A stretch of 64,000 nt of DNA. Origin: Acholeplasma granularum ATCC 19168 (GTDB lineage: Bacteria; Bacillota_I; Bacilli_A; Acholeplasmatales; Acholeplasmataceae). Positions 62,049-64,000 of the stretch are shown one piece after another. The notes beneath the pieces are model-generated. The model saw nothing but the letters and a program-made list of their open reading frames with translations, did no database searches and was not told the DNA's origin. How positions within the stretch are numbered: position 1 is the first letter of the stretch; each line of letters opens with the position of its first letter. The stretch is from NCBI RefSeq assembly GCF_000526235.1, contig NZ_JAFR01000006.1, forward strand, positions 248,001 to 312,000, read 5' to 3'. Position numbers and translations under genes: made by a program.

Positions 62049-63767
62049 ATGAAAAAAATATTTATTATATTTACCATGTTATTATCAATTATATTAGTGT
62101 CATGTCAAGAAGAAAAGAAGTTAGAGATTATCTTTAATGTAGATGCTACACAAGTTTATTATATTGGTGATAATGTTCCTGACTATTATTTAAGTGTTGA
62201 AGTTAAACTATTAGACGATACGGATTTAAAAGGATTTTTAACAATTAATGATGATCAAGTCGATTATTTAAAAAAAGGCATCTATAAAGTAGAATTTACT
62301 GTAAATTATCTTAATAATACTTATAAAAAAGATATGAATTTAATAGTTGAATCGAAATTGGATGATTCAAATAATACAACAGATTTATATTTTTATTATA
62401 TAAATGACTTACATGGTGCACTTTTACCATCAGATGACAGTCTTGGCTTAGCAAATATAGGAAATCTAATCTTAAATTCACAAGAAAAATATAACGATAA
62501 AACGATATTTTTATCAGGTGGTGATATGTTGCAAGGCCAACTTATTTCTAACTGGTATGATGGTGCATCAGTAATTAGCGTATTAAATGACCTCGACATG
62601 GATGCTTTTGTTTTAGGAAATCATGAATTTGATTGGGGCATTGAAGAAGTTACGCAATATTTTAATGGAAATAATGAAGTACAAGCCAACTTTGATTTAT
62701 TAGGTGCAAATGTTTATTCAGTAGAAACAAATCAGATGATTAATGATGTTAAACCATATACAATAATTGAAAAATCCGGAATAAAAATAGCAATTATTGG
62801 TACAATGGGATATGATCTTGAAAGATCAATTGCTTATACTCGAATTAAAGATTATAAATTTATTGATCCTGTTTATGAAGTCGAAAAATATGCAAAACAT
62901 GTAAGGGAATTTGAAGGTGCTGATATTGTAGTTGCTATCAATCATGATGATTCATCTTATTTTAATAATAGTGTTGCAAACTTTACAGGTGATAGCCAAG
63001 TTGATTTGATATTTAATGCACATACACATCGTAGTTATGTAAGAACTATTAATAATAAGTATGTAATACAAAGTGGTTCATCAGGTTCAAATGTTTCATA
63101 TGTTAAATTAACATTTAATAAATATGATGGCATCATAAATAGTAGCGCAAATAATTTAAATCAAACGAATGAAATCCTACTTGCAACACCTAATCCATTA
63201 ATTGAATCTAAGCTTAATGGATATTATCAAGAAATAAGTGGGTTATATGATGAAATTATGAAATCTAAATATTTTGTATCACAAGGTGAGTTAACTACTT
63301 ATATTGCTAAATTAATGACTGTATATTTTAATACAGATGTGGGAATTCATAACTATGCTGGTACAAGATCAAATATAACAGCAAATGAAAGTTTATCTTA
63401 TTCAAAATTATTTCAAATTTCACCATTTGACAATACTGTTGTCGTTGTTGAAGTTACAGGAAGCGAATTAAAAACTCTAGTTGGAGAATATACCTACTAT
63501 AAAGAAGGATTTAATTATAGTATGATTTCAAATTCTAAGACATATAAAGTAGCTATTAATGATTATTTAATGGGCGGTAATAGTATGTTAAGAAATAAAG
63601 AAAACGTTCAATATACTGGCGTTTCATTGCATGATTTATTTGTGGAAACTGTTGAAAATCAAGCTTTATTATATGATGAATGGACGATTCAATTACCATT
63701 AATATTTAATAAACCAATATCTGTAAACTTTGTTAATTTTACAAAAAGCATGCAAATTAGTATATAA
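62049..63767 (+). CDS. 5'-nucleotidase/UshA-like metallophosphatase lipoprotein
   Basis: This 572-residue protein has a lipoprotein signal (MKKIFIIFTMLLSIILVSC, lipobox LVSC, Cys19) and a following polar linker, so it is anchored outside. A short N-terminal beta domain (residues 25-110) precedes the metallophosphatase core: YINDLHGALLPSDDS, SGGDMLQGQL, LGNHEFDWG, INHDD and FNAHTHRSY supply the metal ligands. The C-terminal 5'-nucleotidase domain follows (about 400-570). It probably salvages extracellular nucleotides, which matters for an organism dependent on uptake. AAGG lies upstream of the ATG. Confidence 0.9.
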   Translation: MKKIFIIFTMLLSIILVSCQEEKKLEIIFNVDATQVYYIGDNVPDYYLSVEVKLLDDTDLKGFLTINDDQVDYLKKGIYKVEFTVNYLNNTYKKDMNLIVESKLDDSNNTTDLYFYYINDLHGALLPSDDSLGLANIGNLILNSQEKYNDKTIFLSGGDMLQGQLISNWYDGASVISVLNDLDMDAFVLGNHEFDWGIEEVTQYFNGNNEVQANFDLLGANVYSVETNQMINDVKPYTIIEKSGIKIAIIGTMGYDLERSIAYTRIKDYKFIDPVYEVEKYAKHVREFEGADIVVAINHDDSSYFNNSVANFTGDSQVDLIFNAHTHRSYVRTINNKYVIQSGSSGSNVSYVKLTFNKYDGIINSSANNLNQTNEILLATPNPLIESKLNGYYQEISGLYDEIMKSKYFVSQGELTTYIAKLMTVYFNTDVGIHNYAGTRSNITANESLSYSKLFQISPFDNTVVVVEVTGSELKTLVGEYTYYKEGFNYSMISNSKTYKVAINDYLMGGNSMLRNKENVQYTGVSLHDLFVETVENQALLYDEWTIQLPLIFNKPISVNFVNFTKSMQISI

Positions 63768-63768
63768 A

Positions 63769-63798
63769 TTGATACATTTTTTAAATGCATGTTATAAT
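63769..63798 (+). promoter_or_regulatory. Promoter of the lysine riboswitch transcript
   Basis: TTGATA (63769-63774), 18 bases and TATAAT (63793-63798). Confidence 0.7.
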
Positions 63799-63811
63799 GA
63801 AATATGAAAAT

Positions 63812-64000
63812 AAATACTCTCTAATAATGAGGCTGCGAAAAACAAATAGTACTTGAAGGAAAGGTGTTATTCGCCGAAGTGATTTTAAATAATTACTGGG
63901 TGTAAATTGAATAAATTTACAACTGTTCCTTATAGCTTGCCTAAGGCTATAAAGGATTGCGCATTATCTTGAGAATAGGCAAAAGTAATGTGAGATCATG
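63812..64000 (+). promoter_or_regulatory. Lysine riboswitch (L box), cut by window end
   Basis: The conserved parts are present in order: GAGGCTGCGAAA (from 63830), TAGTACTTGAAGGAAAGGTG (about 63847-63866), ATTCGCCGAAGTGA (63869-63882), TTACTGGGT (near 63893-63901), and then a helix region TTATAGCTTGCCTAAGGCTATAA. This matches the lysine-binding L box. A terminator and the controlled gene (lysine biosynthesis or transport) lie beyond the window. The aptamer core is firm; ends are approximate. Confidence 0.88.

Noticed and set aside
1-64000. CRISPR arrays, insertion sequences, prophage, tRNA genes
   Set aside because: None was found by reading: no regularly spaced repeats, transposase or integrase, and no tRNA-like cloverleaf with CCA. 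tRNA absence should be confirmed by a dedicated search.

Overview
The window looks like chromosome from an Acholeplasma-type mollicute or a close relative. The DNA is very AT-rich, genes are densely packed and often overlap by 4-17 bases, there is a TPP-riboswitch thiamine importer and a class B RNase P RNA, and no peptidoglycan gene is visible. TGA is used as a stop codon (for example after coaX and after the first ABC half-transporter) and tryptophan is TGG. This is the standard bacterial code and argues against Mycoplasma/Spiroplasma, where TGA encodes Trp. The lower mevalonate pathway and an acyl-ACP thioesterase also fit Acholeplasmatales. No phage, insertion sequence, CRISPR array or tRNA gene was seen; this is mostly core genome. 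The species assignment is inference.

Layout. 1-2.6 kb: the tail of a repeat-rich surface protein, a Pr6Pr-like membrane protein, and an XRE/Rgg-like regulator divergent from a 58-codon gene for a small exported peptide. 2.8-5.4 kb: a NUDIX hydrolase, a membrane-anchored protein and an ABC-F ATPase. 5.4-9.9 kb: rpmG, a metallo-beta-lactamase-fold hydrolase, coaX, pgcA and pepP. 10-15 kb: two exported proteins of unknown function and a heterodimeric ABC exporter. 14.9-16.5 kb: the infC-rpmI-rplT operon with an attenuator leader and a probable ATA start for IF3. 16.6-20.3 kb: an unknown membrane protein, galU, a structured RNA and an M42 peptidase. 20.3-22.1 kb (minus strand): an SPFH/NfeD operon. 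22.2-25.4 kb: thiT, recU and RNase J. 25.4-27.2 kb (minus): a DJ-1/PfpI protein and rarA. 27.3-31.6 kb: apt, relA/spoT, dtd and an AI-2E family protein. 31.6-39 kb: one T-box-led run of GNAT, hisS, aspS, msrA, comEB, a PDZ-Lon protease, a membrane protein, lspA and rluD. 39-47.6 kb: rnhC (minus), mutS2, trxA, truB, ribF, darA, rpsO and pnp. 47.7-48.1 kb: rnpB. 48.1-53.3 kb (minus): a glycerophosphodiesterase, a P-type ATPase behind a yybP-ykoY (Mn2+) riboswitch, psuG and a cyclophilin. 53.3-57.2 kb: a mevalonate operon. 57.3-63.8 kb: membrane proteins, a thioesterase, guaC, a membrane GGDEF protein and a 5'-nucleotidase lipoprotein. The window ends inside a lysine riboswitch.

The genes work together as information processing (IF3, L35, L20, S15, L33, HisRS, AspRS, TruB, RNase J, PNPase, RNase P), DNA maintenance (RecU, RarA, MutS2, RNase HIII) and cofactor or lipid supply (CoaX, RibF, ThiT, mevalonate enzymes, thioesterase). 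Three nucleotide-signalling systems are present: (p)ppGpp (Rsh), c-di-AMP (DarA) and c-di-GMP (GGDEF). RNA-based regulation is prominent: an L20-type attenuator, TPP, T-box, Mn2+ and lysine elements.

The most interesting locus is 1351-2558. A Rgg-like helix-turn-helix regulator with a helical-repeat body is transcribed divergently from a tiny gene with a signal-peptide-like N-terminus and a short Pro-rich tail, and a 16-bp dyad lies between them. This is the layout of a peptide-pheromone quorum-sensing pair (RNPP type), which I do not know to be described for mollicutes.
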